A stretch of DNA of 59,070 nucleotides. Source: JANNWF01 sp052390415. Lineage in GTDB: Bacteria; Pseudomonadota; Gammaproteobacteria; Xanthomonadales; Xanthomonadaceae. Shown here piece after piece: positions 18,301 through 26,373 of the stretch (positions are counted from its first letter, which is position 1; every line of letters begins with the position of its first letter). The DNA lies in contig JBQTGY010000169.1 in assembly GCA_052390415.1 (NCBI GenBank), positions 1 through 59,070 on the forward strand. Reading direction: 5' to 3'. The position numbers and the translations under genes were made by a program. The notes beneath the pieces were generated by a model that had not been told where the DNA came from, did no database searches, and saw nothing but the letters and a program-made list of their open reading frames with translations.

Positions 18301-19316
18301 ATAGGCCGGCAGCAGGTGAGCTTCGGCTGCGCTTCGCGGGGCCGGCATTGGACGGCGAAATTGAGGTGCCTGCACCGGCCGAGCGCATCACCCGCGGCAT
18401 CACGGCGCGCCTGGCGCGCTTGCATTGGCCGAGTGTACAAAGCAACAGCGCCATCACCGATCTGATCGACCCAGGCGCCGTGCCAGCGTTTCATCTGTGG
18501 GTACAGGAGCTGCACATGGGCGAGGCGAATCTGGGCGAAACCCGCTTGGAGACGTTCCCACAGAATGGCGGCATGCGTGTGGACCTGTTCGAGAGCAAGT
18601 CATCGGCTCTGCAGCTGTTCGGACGTGGCGACTGGACCCGCGTTGATGGCATCAGTCGATCCAACTTCGAGATCGAATTTACTGCCAGCGAACTCGGTGG
18701 AATGCTCAAGGCGCTGGGCTTCAGCGAGCTGATCGAAGGCGGTCAGACCTTTGCAAAACTGCGCGCCAGCTGGCCCGGACCACCCGCCGCGTTCGCGATG
18801 CAGAATGTCGACGGCGGACTGGAAATCAGTGTGGGGCAGGGTCGCGTGCCACAGGTCAATCCGGGTGCCGGACGCTTGTTGGGACTGTTCTCGCTGACCG
18901 AAATTCCACGCCGTTTGTCACTGGACTTCAGCGACTTCTTCCGCTCCGGGCTTGCTTTCAACAAGATCACCGGCAGCTTCGTGTTCGCCGATGGCAATGC
19001 GGTCACCGACGACCTCACCATCGATTCGCCCGCCGCCGAAATCCGCATCCGCGGCCGCACCGGACTGCGCGCGCAGGACTACACCCAAACCATGGAAGTG
19101 CTGCCCCGCACCGGCAGCGTGCTACCCGTGGTCGGAGCCCTCGCCGCCGGCCCCGCCGGTGCCGCCATCGGCGCCGTCGCCCAAGCCGTCTTGCAACGGC
19201 CCTTCAAGCAAATCAACCGCACCCTCTACCGCGTCGAAGGCCCGTGGGCCGAGCCGGTGCTGGAAGTGCTGGAGCGCGGCCCTGCGCGTGATGCAGCGGA
19301 GGAGGCGGGGCCGTGA
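15345..19316 (+). CDS. yhdP: YhdP-family AsmA-like envelope protein
   Basis: A 1323-residue protein. It has one N-terminal transmembrane anchor (GAASLIIVAGLLVATISQLL) and a very long beta-rich periplasmic region. YhdP-type AsmA features include the opening ERDPQAVAAWISQRVGRPV and a C-terminal region ending in FKQINRTLYRVEGPWAEP. YhdP, TamB and YdbH are known as bridge-like proteins carrying phospholipids from inner to outer membrane. The order maf-rng-yhdP supports the call. In E. coli tldD follows; here the next gene is kduD on the other strand. Two Ala/Pro-rich low-complexity stretches (near residues 280-320 and 800-835) look like linkers. Confidence 0.92.
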   Translation: MSPAVRPARRRLQRLRRLVGYGAASLIIVAGLLVATISQLLPLLERDPQAVAAWISQRVGRPVAISALTARWERNGPLLDLSGFTIGAGDEQLSIGRAALRVDLYAGLLPGRPLASLQLDDLDLTLERDPDGRWRLHGIVRQSTPFELSQLDGLGELLIEHATLTVEDAASGQSWLLPRLDARLRAQGGRLQFAAAAYADGLLPLRINGDIETAHERGRLYVQAEQLDLAAWAAGIAAKGLAIRAGTLSTEVWLDIDAGEIVAGEFDTRALSLTLAQPLAKVTQSASNEPAQAQLSRPVAASLTTPVLPRVSAPAAITPSPMRGRFARTPDGWKAGIDADDGAWIRAAQQGASRHIEAGAVEISDLIALLPPSSTAEMQLVDRLREAAARGRIESLRAEFQDDTLQRLDARLHELGATQVGERPGFSGLSATVQWQDQQLAAHITSPNFVIEWPVALREPLPMALAGTVDLLKPDAYWQLATDQLTARGSDFAFDVAGSLTFDGKRPSSDLRAVVFEGPIVAAKRFWMLHRMPPTAVKWLDESLLDGRLLSGHLLLTGDLDHWPFAGNEGRLIAEAEVADVSVRYLPDWPIATNLNGRATFLNRSIGVDVASELLGNHVQRAVGGIASTKEPRLLLDISGGGSGADLMNLLRSSPLQKKYADSFDAISVGGEAAVALSLDIPLAKRLGAFSMRGTAQLSEADLRDSRWGIALDAAQGELRFSERGLDADAIEVLYSGQPARFAIALGSHTEKPQNAVESSLQGRLSVDTLLDFQPGLSWLKPHMEGTSDWRIAVALPLASLPIDSQADGPTAAAVHANDAQADSGAATSAAAPGDSATVAVIRPLGAAQLSIRSDLVGTTLSLPAPLSKAASVRLPLRALATFAPTGVDAPMALDLHLGSLLRLYGQLGEEASFNGVAAFGESDEVLAPTRGLRVVGQVPVIDASAWAAMAASSATGEGVVVDVDLFAGVLDMLDRSFAETRVRMDRPAAGELRLRFAGPALDGEIEVPAPAERITRGITARLARLHWPSVQSNSAITDLIDPGAVPAFHLWVQELHMGEANLGETRLETFPQNGGMRVDLFESKSSALQLFGRGDWTRVDGISRSNFEIEFTASELGGMLKALGFSELIEGGQTFAKLRASWPGPPAAFAMQNVDGGLEISVGQGRVPQVNPGAGRLLGLFSLTEIPRRLSLDFSDFFRSGLAFNKITGSFVFADGNAVTDDLTIDSPAAEIRIRGRTGLRAQDYTQTMEVLPRTGSVLPVVGALAAGPAGAAIGAVAQAVLQRPFKQINRTLYRVEGPWAEPVLEVLERGPARDAAEEAGP

Positions 19317-19383
19317 CTCGCCGCAAAACTGGCGCGACCTCGTGAAATGTGCGGGCCAAGAGCTTCGCCTGATCGCTGATTGC

Positions 19384-20145
19384 TCATCGCGCCAACCACC
19401 CGCCATCCACCGGCAGCACGGCGCCATGCACATAACTCGCCGCGTCTGAAGCCAGAAACACCGCGGCACCGCCGAGGTCGCTGGGGTTGCCCCAGTGGCC
19501 GGCGGGGATGCGGGCGAGGATGGCGCTGTTGCGGTCCTGGTCGGCGCGCAGGGCGGCGGTGTTGTTGGTTTCGAAGTAACCGGGGGCGATGGCGTTGACG
19601 TTGATCCCCTGACTCGCCCATTCGTTGGCGAGCAGGCGGGTGATGCCGAGCAGGCCGGATTTGCTGGCGGTGTAACTGGCGACACGGATGCCGCCCTGGA
19701 AACTCAGCATCGAGACGATGTTGATGATCTTGCCGGGCTTGCCCGCCAGGATGAGTGGCCGCGCGAAGGCTTGCGAGAGAAAGAACGCCGACTTCAGATT
19801 CACACCCATCACCGCGTCCCAATCTTCTTCGGTGAAATCGAGTGCCGCTGCGCGGCGAATGCTGCCGGCGTTGTTGACGAGGATGTGAATGCTGCCGAAG
19901 CGCGCGCTGGCTTGCGCCACCCAATCGGCGAAGGGTGCGCCGTTGTCGAGCGTGGCTTCAATCCACAACAACTCGCGGCCCGCGGCTTTGACGGCTGCGG
20001 CGGTGGCATCGGGTGCTTGCCGACCCAAGGCAACGATGTTGGCACCGGCTTCGGCCAGCGCAATCGCGATGGCCTGGCCGAGCCCGGTATTGGCACCGGT
20101 AACCATCGCCGTGCGGCCGTCCAGTCGGAACAGATCGGTGCTCAT
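19384..20145 (-). CDS. kduD: 2-dehydro-3-deoxy-D-gluconate 5-dehydrogenase (KduD, SDR family)
   Basis: A 253-residue short-chain dehydrogenase with cofactor motif TGANTGLGQAIAIAL, NNAG, catalytic Ser in SMLSFQG and YTASK active site. The combination NNAGSIRRAAALDFTEEDWDAV and APGYFETNNTAALRAD is typical of KduD. It would reduce 2,5-diketo-3-deoxygluconate to 2-keto-3-deoxygluconate with NAD(P)H. The ATG at 20145 is 7 bases after the kduI stop, so the two are co-transcribed. This is the downstream end of the pectate locus on the minus strand. Confidence 0.93.
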   Translation of the reverse strand: MSTDLFRLDGRTAMVTGANTGLGQAIAIALAEAGANIVALGRQAPDATAAAVKAAGRELLWIEATLDNGAPFADWVAQASARFGSIHILVNNAGSIRRAAALDFTEEDWDAVMGVNLKSAFFLSQAFARPLILAGKPGKIINIVSMLSFQGGIRVASYTASKSGLLGITRLLANEWASQGINVNAIAPGYFETNNTAALRADQDRNSAILARIPAGHWGNPSDLGGAAVFLASDAASYVHGAVLPVDGGWLAR

Positions 20146-20152
20146 GGCGGGC

Positions 20153-21001
20153 TCAGGCCAGTTGGCAGATGTCGAGCACCTGCATGTCGGTGTAATCCAG
20201 ATTCTCGCCGGCCATCGCCCAGATGAAGCCGTAACTGCGCGTGCCCGCGCCCATGTGGATCGACCACGGTGGCGACACCACGGCCTCATGGTTGGCGACC
20301 ACGATGTGGCGGGTCGCGTCGGGTTCACCCATGAAGTGGAAGACGCGTTCGTCGTTGCCCAGGCCGAAGTAGAAATACACCTCCGAGCGGCGGTCATGCA
20401 GGTGCGGCGGCATGGTGTTCCAGACGCTGCCGGTGCTCAGTTCGGTGAGCCCCAATAGCAGCTGGCAGGAGCGACAGGTAGCCGGCACGATGTACTGATA
20501 GATGACCCGCTCGTTGCAGGTTTCACGCGAACCACGCGCCAACGGCACCGCGTCGGCGACCGCGATGTGGACGACTTCGAAGCGCGCGTGCGCCGGTGCC
20601 GAGGCCAGGTAAAAGCGTGCCGGTTGAGCCGCATCGGCAGACGAGAACACCACGCTCTCGCTACCCATCGGCACGTACAGGCCATCGCGCGGTGCCAGGG
20701 CGTAATTGACGCCATCCACTGCGACCACACCGGTGCCGCCGCCGACATTGACCACACCGAGTTCGCGCCGCTCCAGAAACGGCTTTCCAGCGGCCGAGGG
20801 CGGCGCTTGTTGCACAGGCAGGGACAAAGGTGCGTTGATCGGCGTGGCACCGCCGATCACGAAGCGCTCGTAGTGCGAATGGGAAAGACGCAGCGCGTCA
20901 TCGACGAACAGGCCGGTGAGCAGGAAACGCTCACGCAGTTGTTCGTTGCTGGCGTCGATCATGGAGTCGGGATGGGCGGCGTGGCAGGTCTTGTGGAACA
21001 T
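20153..21001 (-). CDS. kduI: 5-dehydro-4-deoxy-D-glucuronate isomerase (KduI)
   Basis: A 282-residue cupin-type isomerase (family norm about 278) converting 5-keto-4-deoxyuronate to 2,5-diketo-3-deoxygluconate. The metal-site region MPPHLHDRRSEVYFYF and the tail VSPPWSIHMGAGTRSYGFIWAMAGEN are diagnostic. The start at 21001 is chosen for GGAGA 8 bases upstream and the family-like opening; the frame stays open for 159 more bases, but through a REP element. The gene is followed by kduD. Its probable promoter and operator lie about 260 bases upstream, past that element. Confidence 0.94.
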   Translation of the reverse strand: MFHKTCHAAHPDSMIDASNEQLRERFLLTGLFVDDALRLSHSHYERFVIGGATPINAPLSLPVQQAPPSAAGKPFLERRELGVVNVGGGTGVVAVDGVNYALAPRDGLYVPMGSESVVFSSADAAQPARFYLASAPAHARFEVVHIAVADAVPLARGSRETCNERVIYQYIVPATCRSCQLLLGLTELSTGSVWNTMPPHLHDRRSEVYFYFGLGNDERVFHFMGEPDATRHIVVANHEAVVSPPWSIHMGAGTRSYGFIWAMAGENLDYTDMQVLDICQLA

Positions 21002-21109
21002 GGGAGGTGTCTCCGCTGATGGCAAAAGAGAAGGGTTGAAATCAAAAACGGGTAGCGTTGGAACGGCAGCCATCGCGTCACAACAGCTTCCATGGAACCT
21101 CCCAGAACC

Positions 21110-21197
21110 GTCATTCCCGCGCAGGCGGGAATCCAGTGGACGAGCGGTTGTGTGGGACATTGCTGGAGCACTGGATCCCCGCCTGCGCGGGGATGAC
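21110..21197. repeat. REP-pair (BIME-like) in the kduI leader
   Basis: The 29-base arms 21110-21138 and 21169-21197 are reverse complements at 27 positions, separated by 30 bases. Each arm is itself a hairpin: ATTCCCGC/GCGGGAAT in the left and ATCCCCGC/GCGGGGAT in the right, both with a four-base loop. The two arm-to-arm differences compensate each other within the stem. A third relative is at 37627-37646. It sits between the kduI start and its likely promoter, in a 314-base gene-free stretch (21002-21315) that otherwise holds only that promoter region. Confidence 0.85.
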
Positions 21198-21257
21198 GAG
21201 CTTCAGGTTTTGGGGCTTTTGGTAAGAGCCATGGCTTTCGAAGTGATCGGTTTGGCA

Positions 21258-21286
21258 GAGTTAGTTAACCGGTGTCATTGAATCAA
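21258..21286 (-). promoter_or_regulatory. Probable kduI promoter with LacI-type operator in the spacer
   Basis: Read on the minus strand, a -35-like TTGATT (21286-21281) is followed after 17 bases by TAACTC (21263-21258). The spacer carries the operator core TGACACCGGT (reverse of ACCGGTGTCA at 21268-21277, centre 21270/21271). The same core is found at the other promoters of the pectate locus. An operator inside the promoter spacer is a classical repression layout. Promoter hexamers in GC-rich DNA are weak evidence; the operator core is the stronger part. Confidence 0.5.
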
Positions 21287-21315
21287 GAGTCGGACAATGG
21301 ACAAGCAGAAGGGCT

Positions 21316-22479
21316 CTAAGCTCTCGGTGGTTGGCAGGAATCGCGAACGATCAGGTGCGGCGTGACCGTCAGCAGTTGCGGCTGGCGTGAGCGCAGCGGC
21401 GGTTCGTTGCTCATCAGCATGCTGGCGGCTTGTCGGCCGAGGTCGCGGATTGGCAAGTGAATCGTCGACAGAGCCGGCCAGAGTTGTGAGGCGAGCGGAC
21501 TGTCGTCGTAACCGGCGACGGACAGGTCGGCCGGAATGCTCAGGCCCATGCGCAAGGCGGCTTTGTAGACGCCGGCAGCCATTTCGTCATTGCAGGCAAA
21601 TATCGCGGTGGGGCGCGGGGTGCGGGTGAGTAAACGTTCGGCTCCGGCGACGCCTGACTCGAACGTATAGCCACCTTCGTAGATGCAGTCCGCCGGCAGG
21701 CTGATGCCACGCCGCGCCAGTCCTTCGACAAAACCACCGCCACGCTCGATGGATGAGCGGTAACGATTGGGGCCAGTGATCAAGCCGAACCGGCGATGGC
21801 CGAGTGATTCCAGATAGTTGGCGACTTCCGCGCCGGCCAAGCGGTCATGCGTGAGCAACATGCGCGAGGGTTCGTCGATGGGAATCGAGGCGATACGCAC
21901 GTAGCGACAGCCGATTTCCTTCAGCGCATCAGCCAACGCCTGATCTTCGGAAACACGCGGTATCAGGATCAGACCCCACAGCTTCTGCTTCTGGGCGAAG
22001 CGTTTGATGCCATCGATATAACCCTCGCGCTTGCTATCGCAGGGATGCACGACCAGCTCGAATCCGGAGTCACGCAGCGCATCCAATGCGCCGTACTGCA
22101 TGTTGACGATGTACTGCGCGGTGGGATTGTCGTAAACCAGGCCAATCAGGAACGAGCGCCGAAACGCCAGGCCGCGAGCTTGCGGATCGGGCGCGTAACC
22201 CATCTGCTGCATCAGGGCCAGCACGTGATCGCGGGTGTCGGGTCGCACCAAGGGCGAATCGTTGATGACCCGCGAGACGGTTTTCTTGGAAACGCCAGCA
22301 AGTCGCGCGACGTCGTTGATGGTGCCCTTGCCGCTGCGCTTGAGCATGGCGGCTTCAATCGCGTGCGCACCGTCGTTGGGTGCTTCCACTGGCGTGACTG
22401 CCACCGTGGTTGACGTGGGTTGGCTGGCGCGTGCGGCGCGCGGCGACGCGGTGGTCTTGGGTTTGACGGCTTTCATCAT
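21316..22479 (-). CDS. LacI-family transcriptional regulator, probable repressor of the pectate/uronate locus
   Basis: A 387-residue LacI/GalR protein. The helix-turn-helix is GTINDVARLAGVSKKTVSRV at about residues 52-71, followed by the hinge region. A periplasmic-binding-like effector domain follows (IFACNDEMAAGVYKAALRMG, VAGYDDSPLASQLWPALSTI). An unusual Ala/Thr-rich tail of about 50 residues precedes the HTH; the true start may be an internal Met (MLKRSGKGTINDVA). It lies between the TRAP genes and kduI. The palindromic core ACCGGTGTCA recurs in the locus promoters and has the central CG of LacI-type operators. An effector such as 2-keto-3-deoxygluconate is plausible but not shown. Confidence 0.93.
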   Translation of the reverse strand: MMKAVKPKTTASPRAARASQPTSTTVAVTPVEAPNDGAHAIEAAMLKRSGKGTINDVARLAGVSKKTVSRVINDSPLVRPDTRDHVLALMQQMGYAPDPQARGLAFRRSFLIGLVYDNPTAQYIVNMQYGALDALRDSGFELVVHPCDSKREGYIDGIKRFAQKQKLWGLILIPRVSEDQALADALKEIGCRYVRIASIPIDEPSRMLLTHDRLAGAEVANYLESLGHRRFGLITGPNRYRSSIERGGGFVEGLARRGISLPADCIYEGGYTFESGVAGAERLLTRTPRPTAIFACNDEMAAGVYKAALRMGLSIPADLSVAGYDDSPLASQLWPALSTIHLPIRDLGRQAASMLMSNEPPLRSRQPQLLTVTPHLIVRDSCQPPRA

Positions 22480-22526
22480 GTAGCCAGTCTAACCGCCGTC
22501 CGCGACCGTGACATCGCAGCGAACAC

Positions 22527-22549
22527 CCCCTCTCCCGTCGGGAGAGGGG
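22527..22549. repeat. Intergenic hairpin of the TCTCCC/GGGAGA family, copy 1
   Basis: Perfect 11-base arms CCCCTCTCCCG and CGGGAGAGGGG around a single T. It lies in the 206-base gap between the TRAP large-permease end and the lacI start. Two relatives with compensated stem changes are at 34454-34479 and 55804-55826. A half-copy (GGAGGGAGAAGGG) follows near 22646-22658. Confidence 0.75.
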
Positions 22550-22685
22550 TGAGGGTTCGGAGCTGCCTGTTGACACCCAGCCGACCCCGAACCCTTATCC
22601 GGCGCTGCGCGCCATCCTCGGTCGCTCGATACGACCTCGATCCCGGAGGGAGAAGGGTACTGACCTGCGGTTGGCCGGGCCGGCA

Positions 22686-23966
22686 TCACCGGAACGCCGC
22701 CGGCAACCACAACGACAAGGCTGGAATGAAAGTCACCAGCAGCAACACCACCAGCGCCGCCAGCCAGAACGGCCAGATGCTGCGCAGGGTTTGTGAAACT
22801 TCGATCTTGCCAATCGCTGCGCCCACAAACAGCACCGAGCCCACCGGCGGTGTGACCAGGCCAATGCCCCCCGCCAGAATCAGGACCACGCCGAAATGCA
22901 CCGGATCGATGCCATACGCGCGTGCCACCGGCAGGAAGATCGGCGTGCAGATCAGGATCATCGGCGCCAGATCCATGAAGGTGCCCAACATCAGCAGGAC
23001 CACGACGATCATCAGCAGCACGCTGAACTTGTCATCCGCGATGCTGTTCAGGGCGGCAACAGTGGCGGCGGGGACCTGCAGGTAGGCAAGCAACCAGCCA
23101 AACACGGAGGCGGCGGCGATCACCAGCAAGATCACTCCCGTCGTGCGGGCCGCGGCAGCGACGGCACCGACAAACTCTTTCCAGCGCAACACGCGATAGA
23201 CGAGGCTGGTCACCAACAAGGCATACAACACCGCGATGGCCGCGCTTTCAATCGCAGTGAACACACCGGCACGGATGCCGAAAAAGATCAGTGCCACCAG
23301 CAGCAGCCCCGGCAGGGCAGCAATCAGTCGCACCGCGACCGCACGCAGGCCCGGAAACACTTCCACCGCATAACCGCGACGGCGTGCGATCAACCAGCCG
23401 GTAATCATCAGCGACAGCGTCATCAACAGCGCCGGAATGATGCCAGCGGCAAACAGATCCGCAATCGAAATGCCACCACCGGCGGCGGCAGAGAACAGGA
23501 TCAAGTTATGCGAAGGCGGCACCAACAAGGCGACCAAGGCGGCGGTGACGCTGACATTGACGGCAAAGTCCGTATCAAAGCCGCGTTTGACCATTTGCGG
23601 AATCATGGTGCCGCCGACCGCCGACACATCGGCGATGGCCGATCCCGATACTCCACCGAAGAACAGCGACGACAACACGCTGACCTGGCCGAGGCCGCCG
23701 CGCAGATGGCCGACGAGGGCGCTGGCCAATGCAATCAGTCGCTCGGAGATGCCACCCCGCATCATCAACTCGCCGGCGAGGATGAACAACGGGATGGCGA
23801 TCAGTGAGGCAGAACCCGCGCCCGCGGCCATCTGCTGCACCAGCACGATGGCCGGCAGATCCAGCACCAGCAAGGTGGCCAACGAGGCGGCGGCGAGGGC
23901 GAATGCCACCGGTGAGCCGAGGGCCAGCAGCAGCGCGAACACTCCGAACAGCAGGGCGATTTCCAT
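22686..23966 (-). CDS. dctM: TRAP transporter large permease (DctM-like)
   Basis: A 426-residue membrane protein with about 12 hydrophobic spans. It is the channel subunit of a tripartite ATP-independent periplasmic transporter. Family motifs include IPLFILAGELMMRGGISERL, LSSLFFGGVSGSAIADVSAVG and GLVTPPVGSVLFV. The ATG at 23966 is chosen for GGAGG 9 bases upstream; it lies one base after the dctQ stop, so the two are translationally coupled. In this locus the cargo is probably an acidic sugar such as a (4,5-unsaturated or keto-deoxy) uronate. Confidence 0.94.
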   Translation of the reverse strand: MEIALLFGVFALLLALGSPVAFALAAASLATLLVLDLPAIVLVQQMAAGAGSASLIAIPLFILAGELMMRGGISERLIALASALVGHLRGGLGQVSVLSSLFFGGVSGSAIADVSAVGGTMIPQMVKRGFDTDFAVNVSVTAALVALLVPPSHNLILFSAAAGGGISIADLFAAGIIPALLMTLSLMITGWLIARRRGYAVEVFPGLRAVAVRLIAALPGLLLVALIFFGIRAGVFTAIESAAIAVLYALLVTSLVYRVLRWKEFVGAVAAAARTTGVILLVIAAASVFGWLLAYLQVPAATVAALNSIADDKFSVLLMIVVVLLMLGTFMDLAPMILICTPIFLPVARAYGIDPVHFGVVLILAGGIGLVTPPVGSVLFVGAAIGKIEVSQTLRSIWPFWLAALVVLLLVTFIPALSLWLPAAFR

Positions 23967-23967
23967 G

Positions 23968-24480
23968 TCAGCGAGCCTCCTTCGCCGGCTGGACAATCGT
24001 TCGCCACAGTTGTCCGAACGCGAATATCGCAGTCAGCAGTCCGCCGACGGCCAGCGGTCCATAAGCCGTGCTCTGTGGAATCGGCGCACCCGCCATGCGA
24101 ATGCCGAGGCCATCGATGAACAGCGTGCTCGCACCGACCGCCAAGGCCAGGCCGATGCAGATGACGACGCCGTGATTGAGGGCCGCGATAAGGCGCTGGA
24201 CGCCTGCGCTGGCGCGTTGCACAAGCAGCGAAAAGGTGAAGTGCGCGCCTTGATGCACACCCGCAGCGGCCGCAAAACTCAATAGTGTGCTGAGCAAGAC
24301 CAGGGTCACCGGTTCAGTCCAGCTCGGCGAATCGTTGAGTACATAGCGCGCAAACACTTGCCAGCTCTGTACGGTGACCAAGCCGAGCAGGGCGCTGCTG
24401 GCGATGACTATCGAAGCCTTGGCGACGGTATCGAGCAGGCCGGGTGTGGCCGAAGGTGTGGCATCGAGAGGGGCGTTCAT
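23968..24480 (-). CDS. dctQ: TRAP transporter small permease (DctQ-like)
   Basis: A 170-residue protein with four predicted transmembrane helices (SIVIASSALLGLVTVQSWQV, VLLSTLLSFAAAAG, VICIGLALAVGAS, LAVGGLLTAIFAF). The family feature FARYVLNDSPSWTEPVTLVL, with its Trp-Glu, is clear. The start is the Met of MNAPLDATP at 24480, 10 bases after the dctP stop; an upstream in-frame start would overlap dctP. It pairs with DctM to form the membrane part of the TRAP system. Confidence 0.92.
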   Translation of the reverse strand: MNAPLDATPSATPGLLDTVAKASIVIASSALLGLVTVQSWQVFARYVLNDSPSWTEPVTLVLLSTLLSFAAAAGVHQGAHFTFSLLVQRASAGVQRLIAALNHGVVICIGLALAVGASTLFIDGLGIRMAGAPIPQSTAYGPLAVGGLLTAIFAFGQLWRTIVQPAKEAR

Positions 24481-24490
24481 CAAGCGGCGC

Positions 24491-25468
24491 TCAAGCGAGT
24501 TCACGAATGGCGAGAAACAGCGCATCGATTGCTGGAATCGCGCGGTAGCGGGTGATCACCGGTAGTACGGCCTGTCGAAATGCGTCGGTATCCACCGCGT
24601 TCTGGTGCACGCCAGCGGCAGTGATCGCGGTGCGTGCCACCGCTTCACCGGCTTGCCAACGCTCACGCATCACGCCCACCGAGCGGGTGGCGAGTTCGCG
24701 CAACAATTCCTGATCGCTGGCGCTGAGCTGGTCGAAACGACGGCGCGACATCAGCAACACATCCGGCGCATAGCTGTGTTCGCTTTGCGACCAGTATTTC
24801 GCGGCCTCGAAATGGCGGCTGGAATGGAAGCTGCGAATGTTGTTTTCGGCGCCATCGATCAGGCGCGTTTCCAGCGCGGAGTACGACGCGCCATAGTCGA
24901 GCGGGGTGGGATTGGCCCCGCACAACCGCAGCATCTGCAAGAAGATGTCGGAAGCAGGCACACGCAACTTGAGTCCGGTCAAGTCAGACGGCGTTTGCAC
25001 AGGCCGGTGCGAGTTGTAGAAACAGCGCGGGCCGCAGTCGTAGATGGCCAGTCCGACCAGCTCGCGCTCGGCAAAACCTGCCAGCACGCGGCGGCCAACA
25101 TCACCGTCCAATGCGCGCCGCAGGTGAGCGACTGACTCGAACAGATACGGCAGGCACAGCGAAATCGTGAGCGGAAAACTGTTGTTGAGCGCGCCGGTAT
25201 ATACGCGGGTGAGATCGATGGCGCCAAACCGCGCCATGTCGATGGCGTCGGCCTCGCGACCCAATTGGCCCGAGTGGTATTGGCGGATTTGCAGGCGGCC
25301 ACCGGTGGCCTGCTGCAACTGTTCGCCGATCCACTTCACCGCTGCCACGGTGGGATAGTCCACCGGATGCACGTCGGTGGCGGTGAGCGTACTCGCCGCG
25401 TGTGATTGACCTGCCAATAACAACGCGGGTGCCGCAGCCGCAGCGAGCAAGAGATCGCGACGTTTCAT
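24491..25468 (-). CDS. dctP: TRAP transporter periplasmic solute-binding protein (DctP-like)
   Basis: A 325-residue binding protein. The start MKRRDLLLAAAAAPALLLAG has a twin-Arg-like beginning and an Ala-rich signal peptide. DctP signatures are seen in GREADAIDMARFGAIDLTRV, the carboxylate-binding Arg of LKLRVPASDIFLQML, and GAENNIRSFHSSRHFEAAKYW. The ATG overlaps the hydratase stop by four bases (ATGA), which suggests translational coupling. Ligand specificity is inferred from the surrounding uronate genes. Confidence 0.93.
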   Translation of the reverse strand: MKRRDLLLAAAAAPALLLAGQSHAASTLTATDVHPVDYPTVAAVKWIGEQLQQATGGRLQIRQYHSGQLGREADAIDMARFGAIDLTRVYTGALNNSFPLTISLCLPYLFESVAHLRRALDGDVGRRVLAGFAERELVGLAIYDCGPRCFYNSHRPVQTPSDLTGLKLRVPASDIFLQMLRLCGANPTPLDYGASYSALETRLIDGAENNIRSFHSSRHFEAAKYWSQSEHSYAPDVLLMSRRRFDQLSASDQELLRELATRSVGVMRERWQAGEAVARTAITAAGVHQNAVDTDAFRQAVLPVITRYRAIPAIDALFLAIRELA

Positions 25469-26373
25469 CGGCTGTTTGCCCCCGCGATGGCTGCGCTGAC
25501 CTCGCTGCTTGTTGCAACCCGGGACTGTGCCGCCACCGGCCGACATTGAATGCTGCCCCAGCGGCCAAAATCGATGCAGGCGGTGTCCCCCAGGCGAATG
25601 TCGTGGATGCCGGTGGCGGCACCCGTGGTCACCAGACAACCGGCGCGCAGCGCGTGCCCACGCCGTGCGCAGCGGCCCAACGCAAACGCCAGTGCGCCGA
25701 GCAGGCCGCCGGCAATACTGGCCGCGCCGCCGGTGCCTACGCCGATGCCATTGATGCGGGTTTCACAGATCAATTCGCTGGCGGCAAAACTCTGCCAATC
25801 CACGATCTGTGCACCCAGAATAAGTCCGGCGTTGTTGCCGAAGTCGGCCGCTACCACGCTGGGGCCGAGCACATTGATCGTGGCCAGGGGGCTGCCCGCA
25901 GTCTCGACGCCAATATGCAATGCGCCCACCAAGGCGGCCGCTTCCTCGGCGGTCCATTCGGTCTGGTGAGGCGGTGCATCCGCCGCAAGTCGAAACACAT
26001 ACTCGGCTTCGACCGCCGCAAAACCACCGATGAAGATCGGAAACTCGTTGCAGGTGCCCATCGCATCCGGCCACAAAGCGTTGCCGAATACCGGCCCGGT
26101 CACCCGATCATCGCCGCTGGCGTCACGTTTGGCCGGCGCGATGTAACCGACCTTCCAGCCCACCAATCGATCCGGCCAACGCGCGATGGCAAGGTCCTGG
26201 CAGGCATATCCCGCCGCCAAGTCAGCCGGAATCGGTCCTGGAAAATCGGTCAGCGCGCGGCCCTGCAGCCGTGCCGTCACGAAGGCATCAGCGATGCATG
26301 TGGCGGTTGTGATCGTCATGGCCGGCGAAGAAGACGCCTGCATGCCGTTGCCGTGGGCAGGTTCGATGCTCAA
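25465..26373 (-). CDS. 2-keto-4-pentenoate hydratase/fumarylacetoacetase-like protein in the TRAP operon
   Basis: A roughly 302-residue member of the MhpD-type hydratase/decarboxylase fold. It shows WKVGYIAP early, AAVEAEYVFRLA (metal-binding Glu pair) and GSIQCRP near the end. The best start is TTG at 26373, with AGGAG 7 bases upstream; ATG codons at 26343 and 26319 lack a good site. It is first in the operon with the TRAP genes and faces the pectate-lyase gene across one palindromic operator. Family members act on 2-keto-4-enoate or related acids. A role on a keto-deoxy sugar acid from pectin is inference. Confidence 0.82.
   Translation of the reverse strand: MSIEPAHGNGMQASSSPAMTITTATCIADAFVTARLQGRALTDFPGPIPADLAAGYACQDLAIARWPDRLVGWKVGYIAPAKRDASGDDRVTGPVFGNALWPDAMGTCNEFPIFIGGFAAVEAEYVFRLAADAPPHQTEWTAEEAAALVGALHIGVETAGSPLATINVLGPSVVAADFGNNAGLILGAQIVDWQSFAASELICETRINGIGVGTGGAASIAGGLLGALAFALGRCARRGHALRAGCLVTTGAATGIHDIRLGDTACIDFGRWGSIQCRPVAAQSRVATSSEVSAAIAGANSR

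Noticed and set aside
16464..18515. A 683-codon open frame antisense to yhdP.
   Set aside because: No ribosome binding site or family motif, and fully inside a well-supported gene.
20154..20397. Upstream extension of kduD into kduI.
   Set aside because: The Rossmann start of KduD fits the ATG at 20145 and the extension is shadow sequence of kduI.
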